From contig NZ_JBDFLX010000001.1 in NCBI RefSeq assembly GCF_047237965.1, forward strand, positions 2,356,001 through 2,420,000: a stretch of DNA of 64,000 nucleotides. The letters run 5' to 3'. Below are positions 8,819 to 17,028 of the stretch, one piece after another. Both the position numbers and the translations under genes were made by a program. The DNA comes from Noviherbaspirillum_A sp047237965. GTDB taxonomy: Bacteria > Pseudomonadota > Gammaproteobacteria > Burkholderiales > Burkholderiaceae_D. Position 1 is the stretch's first letter; the number at the start of each line of letters is the position of its first letter. Below the pieces are notes generated by a model that saw only the letters and a program-made list of their open reading frames with translations, had not been told where the DNA came from and did no database searches.

Positions 8819-8847
8819 TATGAATCCCAAAAAACAATCGATTGGAC
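8819..8847 (+). promoter_or_regulatory. Probable LysR operator, copy C
   Basis: TATGAATC-N10-ATCGATTGGAC, one base different from copies A and B in the second block. It lies directly before the LysR start codon and 224 bases before the aldolase gene. Confidence 0.6.
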
Positions 8848-9070
8848 TATAGGCCTTCAGCCATCAATACTCAAGCCCGAGAACCATGAGCCGCGCCCAA
8901 GGATGCCTGGCCGGCGGCTCTCGCAGCGGACGCTTTTCAGCACGGGCAAGCGCAGGCGCACTTGGTGGCGCATCTGCATCTGCCTGCTGGGCGCGCCCTG
9001 TATGACTGCTGCGTTCTTCCCTCTTCGACTGCACATCGCCGGCGCCGCCGGCATAACAAAGGAGACTTTC

Positions 9071-9769
9071 ATGAGTCAAGCTGCCGTATTACCCGACGTC
9101 ATTCGCGAGATCGAGCGCGTCGCCCCGGAGATCGTCGCAGCCGCGGCCGCGTATCCCTCGTCCATCCTGGCCGACGTGGCGGGACGCCGTGGCGGCCTCT
9201 CCGGCCGCATCGCACCGCTGGCGCCAACGATGAAATTCGCCGGCCCGGCCATCACTGTCGAAGTGCGGCCCGGCGACAACCTGATGATCCATGCCGCGAT
9301 GGCCATTGCCAAGCCCGGCGACGTGATCCTGGTCGACGGCAAGGGCGATCTCAACAGCGCGCTGATCGGTGAAATCATGTCGCAGCAATGCGTGGCGCTG
9401 GGCGTGGCGGCAGTGGTGATCGACGGCGCCGTGCGCGATGCCGAAGCGATCCGCGAACTGGGCTTCCCGATGTATGCGGCCGGCACGAATCCAAGCGGCC
9501 CGACCAAATTCGTGCCGGGCCGCCTGAACCATCCGATTTCCATCGGCGGCGTGACCGTCAATCCGGGCGACCTCGTGGTGGGCGACGGCGATGGCGTCAC
9601 CGTCATCGAGCGCGACAAGGCAGCCGCCATGCTGCCGCTGGCCGCCGAGAAGGTGGCAATGGAAACCAAACGCATTGCCGACATCAAGAGCCGCAAGGCG
9701 CTGCGCCCGGCCTGGCTCGATGGCGCGCTGCTGGCGGCCGGCGTGATCAAGGAAGGCGAAACCCTGTGA
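9071..9769 (+). CDS. RraA-like aldolase / 4-hydroxy-4-methyl-2-oxoglutarate aldolase family protein
   Basis: 232 residues from the ATG at 9071, preceded by AAAGGAGAC. The fold is shared by RraA (RNase E inhibitor) and class II HMG/CHA aldolases, which cleave 4-hydroxy-2-oxo acids to pyruvate using a divalent metal. Aldolase character is suggested by the Arg-Asp pair R122-D123 in VVIDGAVRDAEAI and by the extended C-terminus; RraA itself is shorter. Other landmarks are PGDVILVDGKGD and VNPGDLVVGDGDGV. The next gene overlaps its stop by four bases (GTGA), so the two are translationally coupled. The catabolic neighbourhood supports an aldolase or oxaloacetate-decarboxylase role rather than RNA control. 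Confidence 0.82.
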   Translation: MSQAAVLPDVIREIERVAPEIVAAAAAYPSSILADVAGRRGGLSGRIAPLAPTMKFAGPAITVEVRPGDNLMIHAAMAIAKPGDVILVDGKGDLNSALIGEIMSQQCVALGVAAVVIDGAVRDAEAIRELGFPMYAAGTNPSGPTKFVPGRLNHPISIGGVTVNPGDLVVGDGDGVTVIERDKAAAMLPLAAEKVAMETKRIADIKSRKALRPAWLDGALLAAGVIKEGETL

Positions 9770-10689
9770 GCCAGAACAAGCCCGTCGTCCTGGTCACGGG
9801 GGCAGACCTCGCCGAGCCGGCGCTGCAGCTGCTGCGGGACTATGAGATCGTCTTTGCCGGCAAGACGCCGAGCGAGGATGACATCGTCGCGCTGTGCGCG
9901 CAGCATGATCCGGTGGCCATCATCGTCCGCTACAGCAAGGTCGGCGAACGCGCAATGGCGGCCGCGCCTTCGCTGAAGGTGATCTCGAAACATGGCAGCG
10001 GCACCGACACGATCGACAAGGTGGCGGCCCGCGCGCGCGGCATCGAAGTGGTTGCCGCCGCCGGCGCCAACGCTGCCGCGGTTGCCGAGCAGGCGCTGGC
10101 ATTGATGCTGGCATGCGCCAAATCCGTCACCGTGCTCGATGCGCGCATGCATGCCGGCCACTGGGACAAGTCGACCCACAAGAGCCTGGAACTGGAGGGA
10201 CGCACCGTTGGCCTGATAGGCCTGGGCGCGATCGGACAGCGCTTCGCGAAGATGGCCGATGCAGTCGGCATGCGTGTGATCGGCTTCGATCCTTACGCAA
10301 AGGAAGTGCCGGGCTGCGTCAGCCTTGCGGACCTGGAGACGATCTGGCGCGAGTCCGACGTCATTTCGCTGCATTGCCCGCTGACCGAGGACAACCGCAA
10401 CCTGATCAATGCCGCCACGCTGGCAGCGTGCAAGCGAGGCGTGATCATCATCAATACCGCGCGCGGCGGATTGATCGACGAAGCCGACCTGCTTGCCGCG
10501 CTGAAGTCGGGCCAGGTTGCCAGCGCCGGCCTGGACAGCTTCCAGGTCGAACCCATGGCGGCCGGGCATCCGTTCCTGGGCGTTGCCAACCTGGTGCTGA
10601 GCCCGCACATCGGCGGCGTGACCGGCGATGCGTATGTGAAGATGGGCGTGGGCGCGGCGCGCAATGCGCTGGCGGTGCTTGCCCGCTAG
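9766..10689 (+). CDS. D-isomer 2-hydroxyacid dehydrogenase family protein
   Basis: 307 residues from a GTG that overlaps the preceding stop. NAD-dependent D-2-hydroxyacid dehydrogenases reduce 2-oxo acids or oxidise hydroxy acids. The Rossmann motif GLGAIG lies at about 152-157, and the catalytic triad is complete: R233 in NTARGGLIDE, E262 in SFQVEP, H281 in LSPHIGG. It resembles phosphoglycerate dehydrogenase but lacks an ACT domain, and no serine-biosynthesis gene is nearby. Within the operon it could supply or consume the 2-oxo acid that the aldolase acts on. Confidence 0.88.
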   Translation: MSQNKPVVLVTGADLAEPALQLLRDYEIVFAGKTPSEDDIVALCAQHDPVAIIVRYSKVGERAMAAAPSLKVISKHGSGTDTIDKVAARARGIEVVAAAGANAAAVAEQALALMLACAKSVTVLDARMHAGHWDKSTHKSLELEGRTVGLIGLGAIGQRFAKMADAVGMRVIGFDPYAKEVPGCVSLADLETIWRESDVISLHCPLTEDNRNLINAATLAACKRGVIIINTARGGLIDEADLLAALKSGQVASAGLDSFQVEPMAAGHPFLGVANLVLSPHIGGVTGDAYVKMGVGAARNALAVLAR

Positions 10690-10895
10690 GAGCTGCCGAG
10701 CCGGTCATACCGACATGCGCCTCATGGCGGTCGGGCTGACCGGCTTGGACATGCCCACAGCCGAAGGCCATACTTCGGCGAAGCGCCGGTCCGAACCGGG
10801 CTCGATATCAATCCCCATCCGTAAACATGCGATGAGACCTGCCTCGTCGGGTCTGGCAGGTAATGCATCGTGATGGTTTTAACAGGAAAGCCAGC

Positions 10896-11819
10896 ATGAT
10901 CCTTCTCCAACCGCCGGTGCTCCGTGACACCGAAGTCTTCACCAGCATGCCGGCGCATTACCGCCGCACCGGCGCACGCTCGCTGTGGGCCGATGCCAAT
11001 CGCGGCGGCGCGCCAACCGACTCCTTTCTGGAAGGCCCGGTCTTCGACGAGCTCGGCAACCTGTACGTCACCGACATTCCCTTCGGCCGGATCTTCCGCA
11101 TCAGTCCCGCGGGGGAATGGGAACTGGTCGCCGAATACGACGGCGAACCCAACGGCATGAAGTTCCTCAATCAGCGTGAACTGCTGATTGCCGACTACAA
11201 GAATGGCTTGATGCTGTGCGATATCGCAAGCGGCGCGGTGCGGCCGTACCTGACCCGCCGCAACAGCGAGTCCTTCAAGGGCATCAACGACCTCGTCTTC
11301 GATTCCCGGGGCAATCTGTACTTCACCGACCAAGGCCAGACCGGCATGCACGATCCGACCGGCAGGCTTTACCGGCTGCATTCGAACGGGCAGCTCGACC
11401 TGCTGCTGTCGAACGCGCCCAGCCCGAACGGACTGGCGCTGTCGCCGGACGAGAAGGTGCTCTACCTTGCGGTCACGCGGGGCAATGCGGTGTGGCGGCT
11501 TCCCCTGCTCGACGATGGCAGCGTGGCCAAGGTCGGACAATTCTTTACCTCCTATGGACCGAGCGGGCCGGATGGCCTGGCCGTCGATCAGCAGGGCCGG
11601 GTCATCGTCGCCAACCCAGGGCTGGGTTATGCCTGGGTGCTCAACCATCGCGCCGAGCCGGTGCTGGTGCTGCGCAGCACCGAAGGCATGTCGCTGACCA
11701 ATGTCGCCTTTGGCGGTGCCGGACGCAAGACGCTTTACTGCACGGAGTCGGTCAGCGGCAGCATCCTGCGCGCCGAACTCGACGTGGCGGGCCTAGCCGT
11801 GCATCAGGGACAAGCCTGA
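10896..11819 (+). CDS. SMP-30/gluconolactonase family lactonase
   Basis: 307 residues from the ATG at 10896, which follows AGGAAAG. SMP-30 proteins are six-bladed propellers that hydrolyse sugar-acid lactones with a divalent metal. The expected ligands are present: E46 (FLEGPVF), N178 (SPNGLALS), D226 (GPDGLAVD), and N131 in GINDLVF near the substrate. No signal peptide, so probably cytoplasmic. It lies 206 bases after the dehydrogenase gene in the same direction, and that gap shows no motif copy, so it may be cotranscribed or have its own promoter. A lactonase fits a pathway for aldonic or aldaric acids. Confidence 0.85.
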   Translation: MILLQPPVLRDTEVFTSMPAHYRRTGARSLWADANRGGAPTDSFLEGPVFDELGNLYVTDIPFGRIFRISPAGEWELVAEYDGEPNGMKFLNQRELLIADYKNGLMLCDIASGAVRPYLTRRNSESFKGINDLVFDSRGNLYFTDQGQTGMHDPTGRLYRLHSNGQLDLLLSNAPSPNGLALSPDEKVLYLAVTRGNAVWRLPLLDDGSVAKVGQFFTSYGPSGPDGLAVDQQGRVIVANPGLGYAWVLNHRAEPVLVLRSTEGMSLTNVAFGGAGRKTLYCTESVSGSILRAELDVAGLAVHQGQA

Positions 11820-11893
11820 GACACGGCTGGAGTGCGCCAGCGCATGCGGCTTGCATTGCGCGGGAACCATCACTCCTGTTTCACCCCTTGCCG

Positions 11894-13060
11894 TCAGGCG
11901 TTCTTGCGGTGCTCCAGGAAAAAACGCAGCATCTCGCGCGATGCATCCGGGCCCTGCGGGTCGGTGTACGAGCCGCGCCGGCTGCCGCCTGACCAGGCAT
12001 GGCCACTGCCATGCACCGTCCAGTGCTCGGCCAGCAGCTTGCCGGCGCCGTCGCGGTGTATCGCCCTGGTATAGCCGCGGCCGTTTGCCGCATTCCCCTT
12101 CTCTAGCGTAGCCGCGCTGGCACGGCCCGCGGTGCGTTGCGCCAGCACCGCCTGCCCATTGCGCGGATGGACGGTCTTGTCGGCGTCGCCATGAAACACG
12201 ATCAGCGGGATGCCGGCGGCGCGCCCCGCCTTCATCGCGCCTTTCTGCATCGCCGCAAAGGCCGAGGGCACATCATGCGCGGCGCCGGTCGGCAGTCCGG
12301 AATGGATGCCGGCGGCGGCGAACAGGTCGGGATATTCGCTTGCCAGGATGGCCGCCATCGCGCCGCCCGCCGACAGCCCGGCAACATAGACGCGCGCCGG
12401 ATCGGCCTGGTAGTCGCGCAGGATATCGCGGGCAATGGCCGCGATGATGGCCGGCTCGCCGCGCTCGCGCCGCTGGTCGCTGGCCTGGAACCAGTTCCAG
12501 CAGTTGGAGCCATTTGCATTCTTCGACTGCGCCGGATAGGCGACCAGGCAGCCCTGCTCCTCCGCCAGCGCATTCATGCCGGTGCCGGCGGCGAAGTCGT
12601 CCGGATGCTGCTTGCAGCCGTGCAGCATGACCACCAGCGCGCCGCCCGGCGCATAGCTGGCCGGTACATACAGCTTGTAGGTGCGGCTGCCCGACGTCGT
12701 GCTGGCAGTCAGGCTCAGGAACTTGCCCTTGAGTTGCTCCGGACTCTCGCCGGCTCCGGGCTGCACGTCCTGCACATCCTGCACGCCTGCCCTGGCCATC
12801 CTGGCACGCAGCCGCTGCGCCAGGCCCGAGAGGCCGGCGCGCGGCGGCTGGGGCGCCTCCCCGGATGCGGCGTTGACCGGGTTGATGTCGATCAGGCCAT
12901 CAGGCTGCGCCTTGCCCGATGGAGTGGCATGCGGCGCGGCAGGTGTTGCGCCGCCGTTGAGGGCGCGCTGGATCGCGGCGGTGGCCGCCATCGGGCCTTC
13001 TGTTTGCAGCAGTTGCGCTGCTTCCTGCATTTGCGCCAGGAATTGCTGGTTGATGTTCAT
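11894..13060 (-). CDS. Intracellular PHB depolymerase / LpqC-type esterase
   Basis: 388 residues. An alpha/beta-hydrolase of the PHB depolymerase family that degrades poly-3-hydroxybutyrate or short esters. The catalytic Ser is S230 in GLSAGG, with Asp in HGDADKTVH (about 292-294) and H354 in VHGSGHAW; VVMLHGC forms the oxyanion region. The first 110 residues are a helical, Ala/Pro-rich extension (MNINQQFLAQMQEAAQLL), and there is no signal peptide, so it should act inside the cell on granules. It is 21 bases downstream of a ribbon-helix-helix gene in the same direction and is probably cotranscribed with it. Confidence 0.85.
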   Translation of the reverse strand: MNINQQFLAQMQEAAQLLQTEGPMAATAAIQRALNGGATPAAPHATPSGKAQPDGLIDINPVNAASGEAPQPPRAGLSGLAQRLRARMARAGVQDVQDVQPGAGESPEQLKGKFLSLTASTTSGSRTYKLYVPASYAPGGALVVMLHGCKQHPDDFAAGTGMNALAEEQGCLVAYPAQSKNANGSNCWNWFQASDQRRERGEPAIIAAIARDILRDYQADPARVYVAGLSAGGAMAAILASEYPDLFAAAGIHSGLPTGAAHDVPSAFAAMQKGAMKAGRAAGIPLIVFHGDADKTVHPRNGQAVLAQRTAGRASAATLEKGNAANGRGYTRAIHRDGAGKLLAEHWTVHGSGHAWSGGSRRGSYTDPQGPDASREMLRFFLEHRKNA

Positions 13061-13081
13061 GTTGTGCTTTCCTCAATTCGT

Positions 13082-13507
13082 TTAATGTATCCGCCCGGCC
13101 AATGCGGCCTTGACGGCTGGGCTGGCATGCAGCGCGCCCAGGACGGAAATGTCGGTGATAGTGGCCAGCGCCAGTTCCGGGGTCACGTCGTGCGCGATCG
13201 TGGCCAATCCCAGCACCTGGATGCGCAGCGTCTGGCCTGCGGCCTGCAAGGCTTCCAGGTCGGCGCGGGAAAAATGCTGCAGACCCAGCACCAGGCTCTT
13301 GCGCGTGACGGTCTGGCGTATCACGTCGGCATGGGCGACCAGCTGATTGCGTATGGCCGTGCGTATCAGGTCGGTGCGGTTGGTATAAAAACCTTCCTGG
13401 ACCAGCAGGTCGATCTGGCCGAGATCCACCAGGCCCAGGTTGATGGTCACCTTTTCAGTGTCGTTTGCCTTGACTGGCAGGGGTGGCTGTACGGTCGGCT
13501 GTGTCAT
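13082..13507 (-). CDS. CopG/ribbon-helix-helix family regulator
   Basis: 141 residues. The segment TEKVTINLGLVDLGQIDLLVQEGFYTNRTDLIRTAIRNQL is a ribbon-helix-helix pattern: a beta strand, then two helices with a Gly turn, as in CopG/NikR-type DNA-binding proteins. The C-terminal 85 residues have no motif I recognise. It is the first gene of a two-gene unit with the PHB depolymerase. Short repeated TTGGAATC sequences lie about 45-80 bases upstream and may be its operator. Likely a repressor tying polyester mobilisation to carbon state, but that role is inference. Confidence 0.72.
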   Translation of the reverse strand: MTQPTVQPPLPVKANDTEKVTINLGLVDLGQIDLLVQEGFYTNRTDLIRTAIRNQLVAHADVIRQTVTRKSLVLGLQHFSRADLEALQAAGQTLRIQVLGLATIAHDVTPELALATITDISVLGALHASPAVKAALAGRIH

Positions 13508-13550
13508 TTAAGTTGGCTTCTCCATGGCTTGGGTTCTGCATGGCATCCTA

Positions 13551-13585
13551 TTGGAATCTATTTGGAATCCATATACCATCCAAAT
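13551..13585 (-). promoter_or_regulatory. Candidate RHH operator upstream of the PHB depolymerase operon
   Basis: TTGGAATC occurs twice, at 13551-13558 and 13562-13569, 11 bases apart, which is one helical turn. The second copy is part of ATTTGGA-N12-TCCAAAT (13560-13566 and 13579-13585), an inverted repeat. Tandem short sites of this kind suit CopG-type dimers. Confidence 0.4.
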
Positions 13586-14003
13586 GGAGTATATAGACTG
13601 TGAAGCCTGTGTCAAACCTTTTTCACATTGCAAGAATGCATCACATTCTGGTTGTGGATGCTGGGTGGGTTGTCTGAGCGAAGCGATGCGGGACGTGGCA
13701 CGGCCTACCGTGGAGATGCGACGGCGTGGCTGCGGGGACGAACTGGAAAACGGAAGCCGATGAATGACTGGCTTGGGATTGGAACGGGCTGAGCGTAGCT
13801 GCCGTACCGTTAGGTTGATGCCGAAGTAGCCGCCGTAGTGCAGCGCCCGATGATCGGCTTGCGCATGCGCGGTCTTCAAGGCGGGAATGCCCGGCACCGC
13901 AGCAATGCCGGCATGAATGACTGTTCATGCCGGCGCATCGTCAGTGGGCGTCCCGCATTGCGGAGACAGTCAACGACCTGCCCCTCCTGTCTTCAATAAG
14001 GTT
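13586..14003. other. Intergenic region without a credible gene
   Basis: Open frames on both strands here have poor composition and overlap each other. The stretch about 13660-13750 is G-rich and irregular and looks like non-coding spacer. I see no RNA gene or clear terminator. Confidence 0.5.
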
Positions 14004-14167
14004 CTAGGAGCCTGCGCGGCAGAAGGCGGCGAAGCGAAACGTGCGAAAAACGAGGACAGTTTGGTAGTGCCAACAAGCCCAGGGTGGACCCCTGGGCGCA
14101 GATGGTGATACCGAACTGGACCGTTTTCTCGCGCGTTGCAGCCTCCTTCTGCCGCGCAGGCTCCTAG
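14004..14167 (+). repeat. ERIC-like palindromic repeat element, copy 1
   Basis: A 164-bp element bounded by perfect 22-bp inverted repeats (14004-14025 and 14146-14167) that begin CTAGGAGCCTGCGCGGC. The interior is itself an imperfect palindrome: CAGTTTGGTA faces TACCGAACTG, and CCCAGGG faces CCCTGGG at the centre. The whole can fold into one long hairpin. A second copy in reverse orientation lies at 60675-60843, about 90% alike by eye. It encodes no protein with known features. Confidence 0.8.
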
Positions 14168-14225
14168 GCTAAATAGCCGCCTGCTTCATGAACGAAGAAA
14201 CCGCGGCGGCAACGACCTTACCGCC

Positions 14226-15191
14226 TTACTTCAGCCATCCGCGCTTCCTGAAATACCAGAACGGCGTGATCGCGCTGGCCACCATCAGCACCAGCGCAAA
14301 CGGATAACCGAAATCCCAGTTCAGTTCCGGCAGCAGCCGGAAGTTCATGCCGTAGATGCTGGCGATCAGCGTCGGCGGCAGGAAGGCGACCGAGGCCACC
14401 GAGAAGATCTTGATGATCTTGTTCTGGTTGATGTTGATGAAGCCGACGGTGGCGTCCATCAGGAAGTTGATCTTGTCGAACAGGAAGGCGGTGTGGCCAT
14501 CGAGCGACTCGATGTCGCGCAGGATCTGGCGCGCTTCCTCGAACTGGTCGGCATTGAGCAGGCGGCCGCGCATCAGGAAGCTGACCGCGCGCCGGGTGTC
14601 CATCATGTTGCGGCGGATGCGGCCGTTCAAGTCTTCTTCCTGCGCGATCGCGTTGAGCGACTCGGCCGCGTCCTGGTCGGTGAAGTCCTTCTGCAGCACG
14701 CTGCGGCTGACTTCCTCCAGGCTCTGGTAGATGCCTTCCAGCGCGTCGGCCGAGTACTCGGCATCGGTGGCGTACAGGTCCAGCAGCACATCCTTGTAGT
14801 CGTCGATCGAGCCGGGCCGGGAGCGGGCGCGCATGCGCACCAGGCGAAACACCGGCAGGTCGTCGGTATGCACCGAGAACAGCATGTTGCGCGCCAGGAT
14901 GAACGCCACCGTCACCACCCGCGCCGGGCCGTCGTCGTCTTCCAGCAGGAAGTCGGTGCGCAGGTGCAGGTCGCCGTTCTCGGCTTCGTAATAGCGGGCC
15001 GATGCCTCGATGTCCTTGACCTCATCCTCGCCCGGCAGCGTCACGCCATAAATGCTGCGGACCCAGTTGCGCTCTTCATCATTGGGGTCGGTCAGGTCCA
15101 CCCAGACCGGCACGGCCTGCACCAGGTCGTCGCGGCTGTTGATATTGACCTGGTTCAGCCGGCCGTTTTGCAGCACAAATACATTGATCAT
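14226..15191 (-). CDS. corA: CorA-family magnesium/cobalt transporter
   Basis: 321 residues from the ATG at 15191, with GGGAGG just before it; a longer frame to 15239 has no such signal. CorA is a pentameric inner-membrane channel for Mg2+ and Co2+. The diagnostic GMN motif is in IYGMNF near the C-terminus, between the two final helices (SVASVAFLPPTLIASIYGMNF and a last helix around YPFALVLMVASAITPFWYF). The large acidic, helical cytoplasmic domain precedes them, and a basic tail (FRKRGWLK) ends the protein. It appears monocistronic, with about 328 unannotated bases before the leftward mtgA end. Confidence 0.9.
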   Translation of the reverse strand: MINVFVLQNGRLNQVNINSRDDLVQAVPVWVDLTDPNDEERNWVRSIYGVTLPGEDEVKDIEASARYYEAENGDLHLRTDFLLEDDDGPARVVTVAFILARNMLFSVHTDDLPVFRLVRMRARSRPGSIDDYKDVLLDLYATDAEYSADALEGIYQSLEEVSRSVLQKDFTDQDAAESLNAIAQEEDLNGRIRRNMMDTRRAVSFLMRGRLLNADQFEEARQILRDIESLDGHTAFLFDKINFLMDATVGFININQNKIIKIFSVASVAFLPPTLIASIYGMNFRLLPELNWDFGYPFALVLMVASAITPFWYFRKRGWLK

Positions 15192-15519
15192 CTGACCTCC
15201 CGCCCGCAGCGCTCGCGCAAGCGCAGCGCCCCCCGGCATGCGCCAGGGGTGTATAACAAATCAGGGAACGCGGCCGATACGGCCTTTTGGATGCGCCCGC
15301 CCACCAAAACTGGCGAGAGGCGACTGGGGAATGCAGCGCGCTATCTCGCCAACCGGCCATGCAAAGATGGCCGCATGTCTGAATAAGGACTACCCAAGTC
15401 GGGTCTCCAGGAACAAAAACAGCGCAAGTGTACTGACAAGGCCATGCCTAGGCAAGTCATAACCGGAAGCCAATGCAGACCGGCGCAAGGCCTGTTGCAT
15501 GCAGCGTGAAATGCGGCTT
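15192..15519. other. Intergenic region between mtgA and corA
   Basis: About 330 bases. I see the corA ribosome binding site at the left edge and nothing else that can be supported: no strong hairpin with a T-run and no conserved frame. Confidence 0.5.
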
Positions 15520-16209
15520 TCAGGGCAGTTCGGCCGAGCCCATGCGACGCAGGATCAGGCCGGTGCGGCGCGCCAGATAGCCCGAATCGCGGTGCAGGTC
15601 GTAGTAGCGCGGATTGGGCAGCATCACCGCCAACCGTGCGGCCTGGCTGGCAGACAGCCTGGCCGCCGAGGTGCCGTAATAATGCCGGGCGGCGGCCTCG
15701 GCGCCGAACACGCCACTGCCCCACTCCACCACGTTCAGATAGATTTCGAAGATGCGTTCCTTGTCCATCCAGTATTCGATCATGTAGGCAATCACCACTT
15801 CCTGGCCCTTGCGCAGGTAGCTGCGTTCGCCGGACAGGAACAGGTTCTTGGCGAGCTGCTGGGTGATGGTGGAACCGCCCGAGACGACCTTGCCGCGCTT
15901 GCTGTTCTTTTCGTAGGCTTTCTGCAGCGCGTCCCAGTCTATGCCTTCATGGCCGGAGAAGTTGGCGTCCTCGGAGGCGATGATGGCGCGCTTCAGGTTG
16001 CCCGAGATGCGCTCATAGTCCACCCACTGGAACTGCAGCCTGGCGTTCGGATTCTTTTCGCGCAGCACCGCCAGCTGCTGGCGCATGAAGCTGGTGGAGG
16101 TCGGGTTGTGCTCCACCCACCACCAGATCTGCGCGAAGAAATACAGCTGCAGCGCCAGCACCAGGACCACCGGCAGCAGCACCAGCCAGAACAGCAGCTT
16201 CCTCAGCAT
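15520..16209 (-). CDS. mtgA: Monofunctional biosynthetic peptidoglycan transglycosylase
   Basis: 229 residues. MtgA polymerises lipid II into glycan strands at the inner membrane. One N-terminal membrane helix (LLFWLVLLPVVLVLALQLYFF) is followed by a GT51 domain: the catalytic Glu in ASEDANFSGHEGID, then GGSTITQQLAKNLFLSGERSYLRKGQE, and the second conserved Glu region KERIFEIYLNVVEWG. Length and motifs are typical. It starts three bases after the aroE stop and ends the long leftward operon that begins at mpl. Confidence 0.95.
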   Translation of the reverse strand: MLRKLLFWLVLLPVVLVLALQLYFFAQIWWWVEHNPTSTSFMRQQLAVLREKNPNARLQFQWVDYERISGNLKRAIIASEDANFSGHEGIDWDALQKAYEKNSKRGKVVSGGSTITQQLAKNLFLSGERSYLRKGQEVVIAYMIEYWMDKERIFEIYLNVVEWGSGVFGAEAAARHYYGTSAARLSASQAARLAVMLPNPRYYDLHRDSGYLARRTGLILRRMGSAELP

Positions 16210-16212
16210 GAA

Positions 16213-17028
16213 CTACAGCAGCGCGCGCAGCGCCTGGTGCACCGGCGCGGTGTCTGGCCGCACGCCGCGCCAGACGAAGAAGGATTCGGCGGCCTGCTCG
16301 ACCAGCATGCCCAGTCCATCGCGCGCGGTGGCGCCATGGCTTTCGGCCAGGCGCATGAACGGCGTGGCCTCGCGGCCGTACATCATGTCGTAGGCCAGCG
16401 TGGCGCCGCCGAAGCAGGCGGCGGGCACCGGAGGCAGCGCCTGTTCCAGGCTGGCCGAGGTGGCATTGATGACCACGTCGAACACGCCGTCGAGCGCATC
16501 GAAGGCGCTGGCGCGCAGCACGCCATGCGGCGCCGAGAATTCCTGCACCAGCAGGTGCGCCTTGTCCGGCGTGCGGTTGGCTATCACGATCTCCGCCGGC
16601 TGCTGGTCCAGCAGCGGCAGCAGCACGCCGCGCGCGGCGCCGCCGGCGCCCAGCAGCAAGAGGCGCCTGCCCTGCAGCGCCACGCCGGCATTGCGCACGA
16701 TGTCGGTCACCAGGCCGACGCCATCGGTGTTGTCGCCGTAGATCACGTCGCCGGAAAAACGCAGCGTGTTGACCGCGCCGGCCGCCTGCGCCCGCACGCT
16801 CAGCTCGGTGGCCAGCGCATAGGCTTCCAGCTTGAAGGGCACGGTGACGTTGGCGCCCAGGCCGCCGGCCTGCATGAAGTCGGCCACGGTCTGCGCGAAT
16901 CCGTCCAGCGGCGCCAGCAGCCGCTCGTAGCGGATGTCCTCGCCGGTCTGCTGCGCAAAGCGCGCATGGATCTCGGGCGACTTGCTGTGGGCGACCGGGT
17001 TGCCGATCACAACGTAATTGTCAGTCAT
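16213..17028 (-). CDS. aroE: Shikimate dehydrogenase
   Basis: 271 residues from the ATG at 17028, which overlaps the stop of the TonB-like gene by one base. AroE reduces 3-dehydroshikimate with NADPH in aromatic amino-acid synthesis. Substrate-site motifs are intact: NPVAHSKSPEIH, NVTVPFK with the catalytic Lys, and NTDGVGL; the NADPH motif is LLGAGGAARGV. The gene is embedded in a cell-envelope/housekeeping operon, and aroQ of the same pathway lies about 7 kb away on the other strand. Confidence 0.95.
   Translation of the reverse strand: MTDNYVVIGNPVAHSKSPEIHARFAQQTGEDIRYERLLAPLDGFAQTVADFMQAGGLGANVTVPFKLEAYALATELSVRAQAAGAVNTLRFSGDVIYGDNTDGVGLVTDIVRNAGVALQGRRLLLLGAGGAARGVLLPLLDQQPAEIVIANRTPDKAHLLVQEFSAPHGVLRASAFDALDGVFDVVINATSASLEQALPPVPAACFGGATLAYDMMYGREATPFMRLAESHGATARDGLGMLVEQAAESFFVWRGVRPDTAPVHQALRALL

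Noticed and set aside
8273..9070. Long rightward frame upstream of the aldolase gene
   Set aside because: It is the opposite-strand shadow of the LysR gene running into the real aldolase start at 9071, which has its own ribosome binding site.
13508..13897. 129-codon leftward frame upstream of the RHH gene
   Set aside because: Irregular, Ser/Arg/Pro-rich product without family features; it runs through the probable operator.
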